From NCBI RefSeq assembly GCF_042477335.2, contig NC_091255.1, positions 29,118,501 to 29,182,500 on the forward strand: 64,000 bases of DNA, given 5' to 3'. The notes under the pieces were generated by a model, which saw only the letters and a program-made list of their open reading frames with translations, searched no databases and was not told where the DNA came from. Positions 21,585-33,044 of this stretch are shown here, in pieces. Each line of letters starts with the position of its first letter. The stretch's first letter is position 1. The translations under genes and the position numbers were made by a program. Source of the DNA: Ovis canadensis (lineage: Eukaryota > Chordata > Mammalia > Artiodactyla > Bovidae).

Positions 21585-22068
21585 CAGAGACCTCACTTTG
21601 CTGACAAAAGTCCACCTAGCCAAAGCTATGGTTTTTCCAGCAGTCATGTGCGGGTATGAGAGTTGGACCATGAAGAAGGCTGAGTGCTGAAGAATTGATG
21701 CTTTTGAATTTTGGTGCTGGAGAAGACTCTTGAGAATCCCTTAGTCAGCAAGGAGATCAAATCAGTAAATCCAAAAGGAAATCAACCCTGAATATTCACT
21801 GGAAGGACTGATGCTGAAGCTGAAGCTCCAATACTTTGGCCACCTGATGCAAAGAACAGACTTGTTGGAAAAGACCCTGATGCTGGGACAGATTGAAGGC
21901 AGGAGGAGAAGGGGGCAACAGAGGATGAGATGGTTGGATGGCATCATCAACTCAACAGACATGAGTTTGAGCAAACTCCAGAAGATAGTGAAGGACAGGA
22001 AAGCCTGGCATGCTGCAGTCCATGGGGTCACAAAGAGTCGAACACAACTGAGTGACTGAACAACAACA
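21585..22068 (+). mobile_element. Older BovB 3' fragment
   Basis: The post-RT coding region through to the 3' terminus, ending GAGTGACTGAACAACAACAC rather than the GAACTGAACTGA end of younger copies, so probably an older subfamily. Frames 21499-21690 and 21811-22059 are its broken remains, separated by stops and a frameshift. Confidence 0.85.
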
Positions 22069-22639
22069 CAAAGCCCTAGCTCACTGCTACTCAGGACCTA
22101 GACACCAACTGCCTGAGGCCCAAGGAGAATAGCTTCCACTGCAGCAAGCAGCACTCTAATTAGACCTTGGAAAGAACTTTTGTAGCTGTTAAATGATTGT
22201 TAAAAATTGCCCCAAGTTGTGGAAGGAGACAGGAATACCATCTCCTGTGGTTTTCTGACATGCTCCAGACGAAGCCCTGTTTGGCCACTCCTAATTCTGG
22301 CCTAACAATATCAGGATAAATCAGGATAGATGCATCAAGCCGCTATTTCATGCAGAGTACTGTTAAGAGCAGGACTGTGTGTCCTCTTTCCTGTGGAAAG
22401 AGGCACCTCTCTCCCTCCTGCGACTGAGATGCAAAAACATCAGAGATACGTGCAAAGTCACACAGCAGGATCGATGGAAATAACCATTGAAGGCCGCAGT
22501 CAAGGGGAGTCACAGCAGTGTGTAACTAATTGCCGAATGGAATCGTCATGGAGGCTCAGAGGAGGAGCAGAGCAGAGGAGGAGTCAAGGAAGGCTTCACA
22601 GACAGAGGCTAGTATCCAAGCCTATAATAGGATTTAGAT
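22069..22639. other. Non-coding sequence
   Basis: Nothing recognised. The 104-aa frame at 22330-22644 has no domain I know. Confidence 0.4.
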
Positions 22640-23060
22640 GGTAAGAGCACTGCTTGCTAAGGAGCATTGTGCACCTGGCACTTTATTTACAGTACCTTGT
22701 TTAATCCTCACAACAGCTCTGTGAAGTGGGTATTATTAGTCTCTCTTTCTTTTAAGATTTTTTTTTTTTTTGATGTGGACCTCTTTTTAAAGTCTTTATT
22801 GAATTTGTTACACTATTGTTTCTGTTTTATGCTTTGTTTTTTTAGCCACGAGGCATGTAGGATCTTAGCTCCTCGACAAGGGATCGAACCCACACCCCCT
22901 GCATTGGGAGGTGAAGCCTTAACCACTGGGCCACCGGGGAAGTCCCTGTCAGTCTCTTTTTATACAGATGGAAACTGAGCCCCCAAACCTCTAGCTGCTT
23001 ATCCTAGATCACACAGCCAGTGAGTAGCAAAACAGAGCTGGAACCCAGTTAGTTCGTCCT
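22640..23060 (+). mobile_element. MIR SINE split by a CHR-1
   Basis: GTTTAATCCTCACAACAGCT and ATGGAAACTGAGCC with 'atcacacagccagtgagtag' are MIR. The middle is the CHR-1 below, flanked by AGTCTCTCTTT-like copies. Confidence 0.8.
22750..22945 (-). mobile_element. CHR-1-type SINE, long-tailed form
   Basis: Reverse-oriented: GATGTGGACCTC-type left region, AAGGGATCGAACCCACACCC reverse B-box, GGGGAAGTCCCTG head end. Confidence 0.85.
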
Positions 23061-23540
23061 GAAGCTGACCAGGGCAGAGCTCCCCAGGAGGGACTGGAGC
23101 AAAGGGTGGGAAGAAAGTCCAGGCACGGCCCCTCGCGTGGCTGGAATGGGAAAGAGTAGATAGCGAGTGAGGTTGGGGCTGACTCATAGGAGATGCTGGA
23201 TGGCAGGTTGAGGAGCTTCAAGTGGTTAATTCAGCTGGAGCGCTGACCAGGAGGCAAGTGCTGGTTGGAAGGGAGGGAGGGGACTGTTCAGGCAGGAAGG
23301 TGCTGGGCAGGTTCAGCAATGGCAGTGAAGGCAGGTCTGAGCCAGGGAGGTGATGGGGGGACTGGAAGGAGGGGGACAGAATAGGAGAGATTGGGAAGGA
23401 GGATCTGTGTGGGGACTCAGCTAACAATAGCCATAGGAGAAGTGAGGGAGGAATTAGTAGTTGATTTCATAGTTCTGGGTGCATGAGACAGCAAGGCAAA
23501 AGTAACTCTCCAGAGGGCTAAGTTTAACACAATGGACAGG
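23061..23540. other. Purine-rich non-coding sequence
   Basis: G/A-rich stretches (for example 23260-23400) but no regular repeat unit and no exon recognised. Confidence 0.4.
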
Positions 23541-23712
23541 GGCTGCCCTGCTGGTCCAGTGGCTAACACTCCGAGCTCCCAAAACAGGGGGCCCGGGTTC
23601 AATCCCTGGTCAGGGAACTAGATCTCACATGCCACAGTGAAAATCAGAAATCCTGCAAGCTGAAACTAAGACCTGGTGCAGCTAAATAAATAAATATTAA
23701 AAGAAAAAAAAT
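23541..23712 (+). mobile_element. CHR-1-type SINE
   Basis: GGGGCTGCCCTGCTGGTCCA head, GGTTCAATCCCTGGTCAGGG B-box, AAATAAATAAATATT tail. Confidence 0.83.
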
Positions 23713-23970
23713 ACAGTGGCTAATGTTTATTGCAATCAGCTACTATTGACAAGTACTTTACATTTATAAACTCATCTTCACAGTCTTCTTAGGAGATAGG
23801 GTTCATTTTTATCCCCCCCTTTTATTTTTCAGGTGAAAGAACTGAGGCACAGAGAGGTTAAACACCTTGTCCAAAGCTATCCAGCTGGTACCTGGCAGAC
23901 CTGGGATTTGAAATCAGGCAGTCCGGATCCAGAAACCTTGCTCTTAATCACTTTGCTATCTTACATCTGT
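23713..23970 (+). mobile_element. MIR SINE
   Basis: 'aagtactttacatttataaa', ACTGAGGCACAGAGAGGTTA and CAGACCTGGGATTTGAAATC in MIR order; well preserved. Confidence 0.85.
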
Positions 23971-24994
23971 TGAGGTAATGCTTTCGGGAGGAAGTAGGGT
24001 TCCCCACTCCCATGCCACATTCCCCAGCTTCAACGATCAGGCAGGGAAGTGATGGCCAGTGCAGGGTTTTTTGCCCAGTGAGCCTGAAGCATGCCATGCT
24101 GGGGTCTGCACTTCACCAGCTACTATACCTCCACGCAGGAGGGCTCCTGGAACCCAGGGCTGTCTTGTTAGAAGGGAGCAGGGGAGGATGAGCAGGCCAG
24201 CCCAGGAGTGGGAGCACCCGATGCAGGCCGCAACGAGGTGCTGGCAGGGAAAGACTCTGCTCACAGGGGAAGAACTGCAGCTCCACCAGGTTCCGGAGGA
24301 AGCAGCCCATTCTCACCCCCAATTCAGAGGGATCATCTTTTTTAGCACAAGAGGGCGGGGTAGGAGCAGCCGTGAAACAAGCATGGAACATCCACCCAAA
24401 CAGAGGGGATTGCCCCAGCAGGAGGACCAACCCCGTAAAGGCCCCCAGCACCATGTGGGTGAGGTAGATGGCCAAGGGCCTGTGTGACCTCAGACTGGGG
24501 TCCTGGGCTGCAGCCTCCAGGCACTAGGGGAGAATTCTCTCTCCCACCAGGAGTGCGCCTCTAGGAAGTGAGAAGACCCCAGGAGCTCCAGTCTGGCTCC
24601 CTGAAATCACAAGCTTTAAGGAAGGAATTGAAGTAAGGGGGAGGAAAAGGAAGGGAAAGGGGAGAATATAAAGCCCCAGCAGCCAGATATTTGCATAACT
24701 ATTTCTGGCCCTCAGCAAGAGCCCCAGTTCCATCTGTGCCTGACGCCCAGACGCGCCACTTGCTGCCTGACAAGGACAAGAAGAAAAAACTGGCAGAGAA
24801 AAGGACACTGAGGAGGAAAGGATGGACGCAGCAACTCTCCAAGTTTCTCTCCAACACAGCCGTGAATTAACCAAGACAGTCTGCACGCTTAAATGTTACA
24901 ACTGGGCTTCGGCAGAAATGTTCCTGACTGATGAGATTTTGAAACTTCCAGCTGTCCTGGGCACTTTCTTTTTTTCAGACTTACATAGCACCAG
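23971..24994. other. Host sequence upstream of the BovB insertion
   Basis: No recognised gene. TATAAAG at 24667-24673, an octamer ATTTGCAT at 24689-24696 and an ATG in good context at 24822 (60-codon frame) are in line on the + strand. The frame is cut by the BovB insertion at 24994/24995. Before that insertion it may have continued at 28186. There is no evidence that it is expressed. Confidence 0.3.
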
Positions 24995-27900
24995 TTTTCT
25001 GTGAGTATGGTTTCAGTGTGTCTGCCCTCTGATGCCCTCTTGCAACACCTACCATCTTACTTGGGTTTCTCTTACAGACAGAATGTGGTCCACTGGAGAA
25101 GGGAATGGCAAGCCACTTCAGTATTCTTGCCTTGAGAACCCCATGAACAGTATGAAAAGGCAAAATGATAGGATACCAAAAGAGGAACTCCCCAGGTCAG
25201 TAGGTGCCCAATATGCTACTGCAGATCAGTGGAGAAATAACTCCAGAAAGAATGAAGGGATGGAGCCAAAGCAAAAACAATACCCAGTTGTGGATGTGAC
25301 TGGTGATAGAAGCAAGATCTGATGCTGTAAAGAGCAGTATTGCATAGGAACCTGGAATGTCAGGTCCATGAATCAAGGCAAATTGGAAGTGGTCAAACAA
25401 GAGATGGCAAGAGTGAACGTCGACATTCTAGGAATCAGCGAACTAAAATGGACTGGAATGGGTGAATTTAATTCAGATGAACATTATATCTACTACTGCA
25501 GGCAGGAGTCCCTCAGAAGAAATGGAGTAGCCATCACGGTCAACAAGAGTCTGAAATGCAGTACTTGGATGCAATCTCAAAAATGACAGAATGATCTCTG
25601 TTCGTCTCCAAGGCAAACCATTCAATATCACAGTTATCCAAGTCTATGCCCCAACCAGTGACGCTGAAGAAACTGAAGTTGAACGGTTTTATGAAGACCT
25701 ACAAGACCTTTTGGAACTAACACCCCAAAAAGATGTCCTTTTCATTATAGGGGACTGGAATGCAAAAGTAGGAAGTCAAGAAACACCTGGAGTAACAGGC
25801 AAATTTGGCCTTGGAATGGGAATGAAGCAGGGCAAAGACTAATAGAGTTTTGCCAAGAAAATGCACTGGTCATAGCAAACACCCTCTTCCAACAACACAA
25901 GAGAAGACTCTACACATGGACATCACCAGATGGTCAACTCCGAAATCAGATTGATTATATTCTTTGCAGCCAAAGATGGAGAAGCTCTATACAATCAATA
26001 AAAACAAGACCAGTAGCTGACTGTGGCTCAGATCATGAACTCCTTATTACCAAATTCAGACTCAAATTGAAGAAAATAGGGAAAACCGCTAGACTATTCA
26101 GGTATGACCTAAATCAAATCCCTTATGATTATACAGTAGAAGTGAGAAATAGATTTAAGGGCCTAGATCTGATAGATAGAGTGCCTGATGAACTATGGAC
26201 TGAGGTTCGTGACATTGTACAGGAGACAGGGATCAAGACCATCCCCATGGAAAAGAAATGCAAAAATGCAAAATGGGTGTCTGGGGAGGCCCCACAAATA
26301 GCTGTGAAAAGAAGAGAGGCGAAAAGCAAAGGAGAAAGGAAAGATAAAAGCATCTGAATGCAGAGTCCCAAAGAATAGCAAGAAGAGATAAGAAAGCCTT
26401 CTTCAGCGATCAATGCAAAGAAATTGAGGAAAACAACAGAATGGGAAAGACTAGGGATCTCTTCAAGAAAATTAGAGATACCAAGGGAACATTTCATGCA
26501 AAGATGGGCTCGATAAAGGACAGAAATGGTATGGACCTAACAGAAGCAGAAGATATTAAGAAGAGGTGGCAAGAATACACGGAAGAATTGTACAAAAAAG
26601 ATCTTCACGACCCAGATAATCATGATGATGTGATCACTCATCTAGAGCCAGACATCTTGGAATGTGAAGTCAAGTGGGCCTTAGAAAGCATCACTACGAA
26701 CAAAGCTAGTGGAGGTGATGGCATTCCAGTTGAGCTATTTCAAATCCTGAAAGATGATGCTGTGAAAGTGCTGCACTCAATATGCCAGCAAATTTGGAAA
26801 AGTCAGCAGTGGCCACAGGACTGGAAAAGGTCAGTTTCCACTCCAATTCCAAAGAAAGGCAATACCAAAGAATGCTCAAACTACTGCACAATTGCACTCG
26901 TCTCTCATGCTAGTAAAGTAATGCTCAAAATTCTCCAAGCCAGGCTTCAGCAATACGTAAACCATGAACTCCCTGATGTTCAAGCTGGTTTTAGAAAAGG
27001 CAGAGGAACCAGAGATCAAATTGCCAATATCTGCTGGATCATCAAAAAAGCAAGAAAGTTCCAGAAAAACATCTATTTCTGCTTTATTGACTATGCCAAA
27101 GCCTTTGACTGTGTGGATCACAAGAAACTGTGAAAATTCTGAAAGAGATGGGAATACCAGACCATATGACCCGCCTCTTGAGAAATCTGTATGCAGGTCA
27201 GGAAGCAACAGTTAGAACTGGACATGGAACAACAGACTGGTTCCAAATAGGAAAAGGAGTACATCAAGGCAGTATATTGTCACCCTGCTTATTTAACTTC
27301 TATGCAGAGTACATCATGAGAAACACTGGGCTGGAAGAAGCACAAGCTGGAATCAAGATTGCCAGGAGAAATGTCAATAACCTCAGATATGCAGATGACA
27401 CCACCCTTATGGCAGAAAGTGAAGAGGAACTAAAAAGCCTCTTGATGAAAGTGAAAAAGGAGAGCAAAAAAGTTGGCTTAAAGCTCAACGTTCAGAAAAC
27501 GAAGATCATGGGATCCGGTCCCATCACTTCATGGGAAATAGATGGGGAACCAGTGGAAACAGTGTCAGACTTTATTTTTTGGGGTTCCAAAATCACTGTA
27601 GATGGTGACTGCAGCCATGAAATTAAAAGACACTTACTCCTTGGAAGAAAAGTTATGAACAACCTAGATAGCATATTGAAAAGCAGAGACATTACTTTGC
27701 CAACAAAGGTCCAGCTAGTCAAGGCTATGGTTTTTCAAGTAGTCATGTATGGATGTGAGAGTTGGACTGTGAAGAAGGCTGAGCGCCGAAGAATTGATGC
27801 TTTTGAACTGTGGTGTTGGAGAAGACTCTTGAGAGTCCCTTGGACTGCAAGGAGATCCAATCAGTCCATTCTGAAGGAGATCAACCCTGGGTTTTCTTTG

Positions 27901-28173
27901 GAAGGAATGATGCTAAAGCTAAAGCTCTAGTACTTTGGCCACCTGATGCAAAGAGTTGACTCATTGGAAAAGACTCTGATGCTGGGAGGGATTGGGAGCA
28001 GGTGGAGAAGGGGATGACCGAGGATGAGATGGCTGGATGGCATCATGGACTCGATCGACGTGAGTCTGAGATGATGAAGGACAGGGAGATGATGAAGGAC
28101 AGGGAGGCCTGGTGTGCTGCGATTCATGGGGTCGCAAAGAGTCGGACACGACTGAGCGACTCAACTGAACTGA
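24995..28173 (+). mobile_element. Full-length BovB (RTE) LINE, coding region decayed
   Basis: About 3.18 kb, bounded by ACATAGCACCAG at 24983-24994 and 28174-28185. The left part is BovB 5' untranslated sequence. The protein is split over frames at about 25368-25586, 25591-25842, 26067-26357, 26441-27133 and 27130-27930. In order they carry an AP-endonuclease-like region (FIIGDWNAKVG; NQIDYILCS is in the stretch after 25850), then reverse transcriptase (FIDYAKAFDCVD motif A, LRYADDTTL motif C), then a C-terminal region ([20 protein letters not shown]). Breaks: stops near 25586 and 25842, frameshifts near 26357 and 27133, and a nonsense change at 27930. Such LINEs move by target-primed reverse transcription and also mobilise Bov-tA and Bov-A2. 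This copy cannot do so itself. Confidence 0.95.
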
Positions 28174-28448
28174 ACATAGCACCAGGCATGTTTTTCCGAA
28201 GAGGCCACAGCAGACTATCCACAGCTTAAGCATTTTTTCCTCCAGGTTCCAGGGTGACATATAACTTTAGTCCCCACGGCACAATCTTGAAGAGATAGGT
28301 CTGACAGCCCCCATTCTTGCCACCTGGACCCTCTTTAAGGCCTCACATTGTAAAAATCTTATCTGACTTTACATGTCTATAGTTTCTCATCCTGAGAATT
28401 ACTTAAAATATTTCCAAGAATAGTTTGTGGGGTGGGCATTGACATCCC

Positions 28449-28655
28449 TTGGCTTCCCTGGTGGCTCAGTGGTAAAGAAACTGCTTGCCAATGCAGGAGA
28501 CGCAGGGTCAATCCCTGCGTCAGGAAGATTTCCCTGGAGAAGGAAACTGCAACTCAACCCAGCATTAATTCCTGGGAAATCCCATGGACAGAGGAGCCTG
28601 GCGGGCTACAGTCCACGGAATTGCAAAAGAATCAACGTGACTTAGCGACTAAACA
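28449..28655 (+). mobile_element. Bov-tA SINE
   Basis: GGCTTCCCTGGTGGCTCAGT head, complete body with a small extra segment near 28560, tail CTTAGCGACTAAACATAACA. Confidence 0.88.
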
Positions 28656-28870
28656 TAACATCGACACCCGTTATCACCATCAACCCCATCTTTCAGGCTC
28701 CCAAATGCACAATCTAAATAGACCAGCAGCTTGGCTTATTGTGCAAACTCAGGGGCTAGATAGGACTCCAGCCTTCACCACTGACTTCATTGCCTTCCCT
28801 CCCCTTTTCTCCTAAACAGGATCCTGGAGCCGTCCCTAGAACCTTTCTATCCCTCTTCATTTTCTTTCTT

Positions 28871-29050
28871 TAAAAAAATATTTATTTATTTTTATTTATT
28901 TATTTGATCATGCCAGATCTTAGTTGCGGCCCTCCAGATCCTCTAGGCTTGACACGGAAACTGCTAGCTGCAGCATGCACGATCTAGTTCAAACCCCCGC
29001 CCCCTGCCTTGGGGATGGAGTCTTAGCCTCTGGGCCATTAGGGAAGTCCC
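28871..29050 (-). mobile_element. CHR-1-type SINE
   Basis: Reverse-oriented: TATTTATTTATTTTTATTTA left end (A-rich tail), CTAGTTCAAACCCCCGCCCC reverse B-box region, TAGGGAAGTCCCT head end. Confidence 0.82.
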
Positions 29051-29351
29051 TCTCCTTAACTTTCAAAAAGTCAAGTCCTCAAAATGAGTGAACAAGTGTT
29101 GATGTTTCTGGTTACCAGGGCTTCAAGGCAATGGATGAGAACACAATCTCTCAGGAGAACTTTGAAAACGGGGCATAGATCTATCTGTGCCCAGCCTGGG
29201 TTTCTCAACCCCAGCTTCAACCTTAGCACATTGACATTTTGGACCTGATCATTCTCCTTTATAGGGGACTGTCCTCTGCATTGAAGGAGGTTCAGCAGCA
29301 TCTCTGGCTTCTATTCACTAGATGCCAATAGCACCTGATTTCATCTCCAGT

Positions 29352-29489
29352 TGAAGGCAATGGCAACCCAGTCTGGTACTCTTGCCTGGAGAATCCCATG
29401 GATGGAGGAGCCTGGTGGGCTGCAGTCCAGGGGTCACGAGGAGTCGGACAAGACTGACACGACTTAACAGCAGCAGCAGCAGCAGCAGC
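29352..29489 (+). mobile_element. Bov-A monomer with (CAG)n tail
   Basis: Bov-A body ending in about eight CAG/AGC units. It is flanked by CATCTCCAGT at 29342-29351 and 29490-29499 inside MER5A. Confidence 0.9.
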
Positions 29490-29527
29490 CATCTCCAGTC
29501 GTGGCAATCAAAAGCGTTCCCACTGGG

Positions 29528-29690
29528 ATATCCCTGGTGGTTCAGTAACTAAGACTCCATGCTCCCAATGTGAGGGGCCCGGGTTCAATCCCTGGTCAGG
29601 GAACTAGATCCCACACACCACAACTAAGAGTTTGAATCCTGCAACTAAGACCTGATACAAACAAATAAATAAATATGCATATTTTAAGTC
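29528..29690 (+). mobile_element. CHR-1-type SINE
   Basis: GATATCCCTGGTGGTTCAGT head, GGTTCAATCCCTGGTCAGGG B-box, AAATAAATAAATATG tail. It sits inside the right part of MER5A. Confidence 0.85.
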
Positions 29691-29737
29691 TTCATTGCCA
29701 AATAGCCTCTGGGGAACAAAATTGAGAACTGCTGGTC

Positions 29738-30720
29738 TAGGCTAAGCAAACTGTTTTCTTGCTTGGAGCAGGGGATGATAGAGCTGACCTGCAGATTCTA
29801 AGATCCAAAATGAAAAACTGCAAAAGAGGTAAACAGATGCTGTGACTGGCTAGAAGTCAGGGAGCAGAGCAAAACCCCACACCACAGAAAACTGAATCTC
29901 CAATCAACTGACCAAGGTCACACAGCAAGGACCCTGCAATCAGGAGCGGTGAGTCCCCAGGTTTTCTGTCTCACCTCTGGTGGGTCCAGTGCCTCCTCTG
30001 AACTCAGACCTTCCGGGGTTGGGGAGGCTGCTGGACAGACTTCTCTGGGCTTTCCTTGGAGCCATGATCATAGGGGCCAATAAGAAGAAACGAGGCCTGG
30101 GAAGACTTCCAGGCCATTTCTTAGAGGATCCCTGCCCTTCTCCCAAACCCTAGGGTACAGGACCAGAGAGAGGCAGTGCTTGGAAATGTTCTCAAGCTCC
30201 TCTAGTTCCAGATCAGTAGTACAGATTTTTCTTTTTGCCTCAGGCCCTAATGTGGCCTGGCACAATACTGTCACTGATCCTGTCTGAATAGAGAACATTA
30301 TTGTGTTCAACATGAAATTTTTTTTTGCGTTCGTTTAAATTTTTGAAAATATGTTTTTATCTTTATTAGTGAGTTGTTGGCATTCCTTCAATTTTGTGCC
30401 TGCGGCTACTGCCTCCCTCACCTCACTCTCATCCCAGCCCGGCTCACTGGGTCCCCAATAGGTCAGCCTGAAAGGCGCAAGTGAATGCTGAGGTCACAAA
30501 TGGAAACCCATGGGCTGAATTCTGCACATAAATGTGTTTTGACTGGCTAGCACTGTGTTTTCAAAAATGTCTTGATTTGTTGCCAATCTTTCTAAAGTCA
30601 AGAGAATCACATAAAAATCCACATTTCTGGCTTCTTTTGAAACGTTGGGTGATCTAGATACACTATGTACCTTAGACAATGGCTGGCGGGACCTGGTTAG
30701 CGGTTTTTGGCTCAGGGTAG
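29738..30720. other. Non-coding sequence
   Basis: A MIR-like tail ('ccaaggtcacacagcaagga') lies near 29905-29930. Otherwise nothing is recognised. Confidence 0.4.
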
Positions 30721-31046
30721 GAAAAAAAGTGAAAGTGAAAGTCACTAGGTCGTGTCCGACTCTTCACAACCCCATGGACTATACAGTCCATGTAATTCTC
30801 CAGGCCAGAATACTGGAGTGGGAAGCCTCTGCCTTCTCCAGGGGCTTTTTCCAACTCAGGGATCAAACTCAGGTCTCCCACACTGAAGGTGGTTTCTTTG
30901 CCAGCTGAGCCACCAGGGAAGCCCAAGAATACTGGTGTAGGTTGGGTAACCTATCTCTTCTCCAACGGATCTTCCTGACCCAAGAATTGAACTGGGGTCT
31001 CCTGTATTGCAGGCAGATTCTTTACCAGCTGAGTTACCAGGGAATC
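30721..31046 (-). mobile_element. Bov-tA dimer (full copy plus 5' half copy)
   Basis: 30721-30925 is a full reverse Bov-tA ending at its head (GGGAAGCCC). Directly abutting at 30926-31046 is a second 5' portion of the same SINE (AAGAATACTGGTGTAGGTTG to GTTACCAGGGAA). A short GGTAGGA-type repeat flanks the whole unit (about 30714 and 31051), suggesting one insertion of a dimeric RNA. Confidence 0.8.
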
Positions 31047-31217
31047 TTAAGGTAGGAGGTTCTGTCCAACTTCCCTCAGACATACTCCCCCAGCTTCTCC
31101 CACTTACAAGACCCATCTGATTTTCTGCGCCGGAGCTGGTTTATGCCTGCTTACAAGAGCCAATGGTCAAATTTCTAGAGTAAGCTGTTGAGCACACTCA
31201 TCGTAAAAAAATTAAAT

Positions 31218-31411
31218 TAGGGGACCTCCCTGGTGGCCCATGGCTAAGACTTCCTGCTCCCAATGCAGGGGCCCCGGGTTTGATCCCTGGTCAGGGAAAT
31301 AGATCCCATGTGCCGCAGCTAAAAATTCACATGCCTCAACTAAAAATCCCTCATGCAGCAACTAAGACCTGGCACAGCCAAATAAATAAATAAAAATAAA
31401 TAAATATTAAG
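31218..31411 (+). mobile_element. CHR-1-type SINE
   Basis: GGACCTCCCTGGTGGCCCAT head, B-box GGTTTGATCCCTGG, and a tail of AAATA repeats. A short L1-like 3' end follows to about 31470. Confidence 0.83.
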
Positions 31412-31554
31412 AAACTACATGGCACAACACTGCAAATCAAATATACTTCAATAAAATCAGTTTTTAAATTAAATTATATAAACTTACAATTAAGTACGTT
31501 AAAATGAAAACAAAACTCAACTTCCTAATTACTACTTTTACTATTTTACTATTG

Positions 31555-31818
31555 CTGTTCAGTTGCTCAGTCATGTCCAATTCTTTGCGACCCTTTGGAC
31601 TGCAGTACACCAGGCTTCCCTGTCCTTCACTGTCTCCCGGAGTTTGCTCAAACTCATGTCCATTGAGTTGGTGATGCCCTCCAACCATCTCATCTTCTGT
31701 CGCCTCCTTCTCCTCCTGCCTTCACTCTTTCCCAATATCAGGGTCTTTTCCAAGGAGTCGGCTCTTCTCATCAGGTGGTCAGAGCATTGGAGCTTCAGGT
31801 TCAGCATCAGTCCTCCAA
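31555..31818 (-). mobile_element. BovB 3' fragment
   Basis: Antisense BovB terminus of the older type (left end GCTGTTCAGTTGCTCAGTCA), about 260 bp. The minus-strand frame 31571-31807 encodes part of the C-terminal region. Confidence 0.85.
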
Positions 31819-32077
31819 GTTTTTACTATAACTATTATTTTACCATTTTATTATTATCTATGCTCTTGAGGTTATTTATGCCTATTACTCCTGTATGGTA
31901 TCAATATTATATATTGGTGTATTACTGCATCTCTTCCCAACACTGTGTTCAATTTTGTCATGTTGAGGGTACGAAATTGGCCACAGTAGGAGTAGTTACA
32001 GCATGGAAATTGGCAAACACCACAAAACAGGGCTTGTTCATTGTGTAGCTGATTGTCTAGGCTTAAATTGTTATTTT

Positions 32078-32208
32078 GGTTTTTTTTTTTTTTTGGCTGT
32101 GCCATGCATGCAGCTTGCAGATCTTAGTCTTGGATTAGGGATCAAACTGTGGATCCCCAAGAGTGAAATCACTGAGCTCTAACCACTGGACCACCAGGAA
32201 ATTCCCTA
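32078..32208 (-). mobile_element. CHR-1-type SINE with target-site duplication
   Basis: Poly-T, GGCTGTGCCATGCATGCAGC, then ACCAGGAAATTCCCT head end. CTAGGCTTAA lies on both sides (about 32058 and 32206). Confidence 0.87.
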
Positions 32209-33040
32209 GGCTTAAGGAATTGGTGGAGAAATATTAACAATGTAGAGTAAACTTAGTGTGTCACATCTATAGCCATTGTATTGTGAATAGCACAAAAATT
32301 TGAGGAACTAGCCTTCCAGTATTTGAAAACTGCTGTGCAATTCAGCAGGAAGTTGCTCAGTTGTTAACCAACAAGTCAAATTCAGACAAAAAAAAATCAT
32401 GATCGTCGCCCTTTCATCTTACGTCTTAAACAAAAATATCAACCGACATTCATGTCAAAACTACACCTATTTGGAACTTCCCTGGTGGTTCAGTGGTTGA
32501 AACTCAGCACTTCCAATGCAAGTGGAGTGGGTTAGATTCCTGGTTGGGGAACAAAGATCCCACATGCCATGCACTGCAGCAAGAAAATTAAAAACAAAAA
32601 CACCTATTTATCATGTATAACTTAAGGTTGATTACTGATACAAGCGGCTCTCAGAAATCAATGAAAGCATTTTGTGGGAATGAATTGGCTAAATGGAATT
32701 GACAAGAGTGTGGTATATTTTGTTATTATTTCTAAATTGTGTGCTACCTGTTCTTTATACAAATAAAACATTTTAATAACTTATGTGTTTGTACACATCT
32801 TTCCAGGGAGCCAGTTTTTAAACATTTACCAGCACACCCCTGTTGGCATCTCTTTGCCATTCTTACTCCAAATTTTCTTGGTTAAGAAGGTAGTTACTTG
32901 CTCTTTCATTTTCTTCCCAATTCCTTGTTTCACATGATCCCAGGTGGGCAACATCGGAGCCCCTTCGCCAACAGAAAATTTCTCTGAATTTGCTTTCTTT
33001 GCAGAAACCACCTACCTCATCCCAGGATATTCACATGTAC
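32209..33040. other. Unassigned sequence with polyadenylation-like signal
   Basis: Apart from the CHR-1 at 32473-32599, the sequence to about 32790 is not one I can place. An AATAAA lies at about 32761-32767. It could be an old repeat or the remains of a transcript copy, but no reading frame supports a gene. Confidence 0.35.
32473..32599 (+). mobile_element. CHR-1-type SINE with 10-bp target-site duplication
   Basis: GGAACTTCCCTGGTGGTTCA head to an A-rich tail. It is flanked by ACACCTATTT (32463-32472 and 32600-32609). Confidence 0.9.
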
Positions 33041-33044
33041 ACTA

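Larger units (their letters stand above)
29190..29737. mobile_element. MER5A-type hAT transposon with two SINE insertions
   Basis: Ends resemble inverted repeats (GTTTCTCAAC at the left, TTGAGAACTGCTGG at the right). The body contains CCTCTGCATTGAAGGAGGTT, TTCAGCAGCATCTCTGGCTT and TTGCCAAATAGCCTCTGGGG, as in MER5A. It is non-autonomous and encodes no transposase. Confidence 0.82.

Noticed and set aside
25000-25006. GTGAGT splice-donor match after an acceptor-like tract at 24970-24978
   Set aside because: The GTGAGT lies in the BovB 5' untranslated region, just inside the insertion boundary at 24995, so it was not part of a host exon.
26441-27930. Reverse transcriptase frames as a possible host or defence-type RT gene
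   Set aside because: Sequence, ends and target-site duplications show it is BovB; the frames are broken by shifts and stops.
29461-29490. CAG repeat as a coding polyglutamine tract
   Set aside because: It is the ordinary tail of a Bov-A SINE, flanked by that insertion's duplication.
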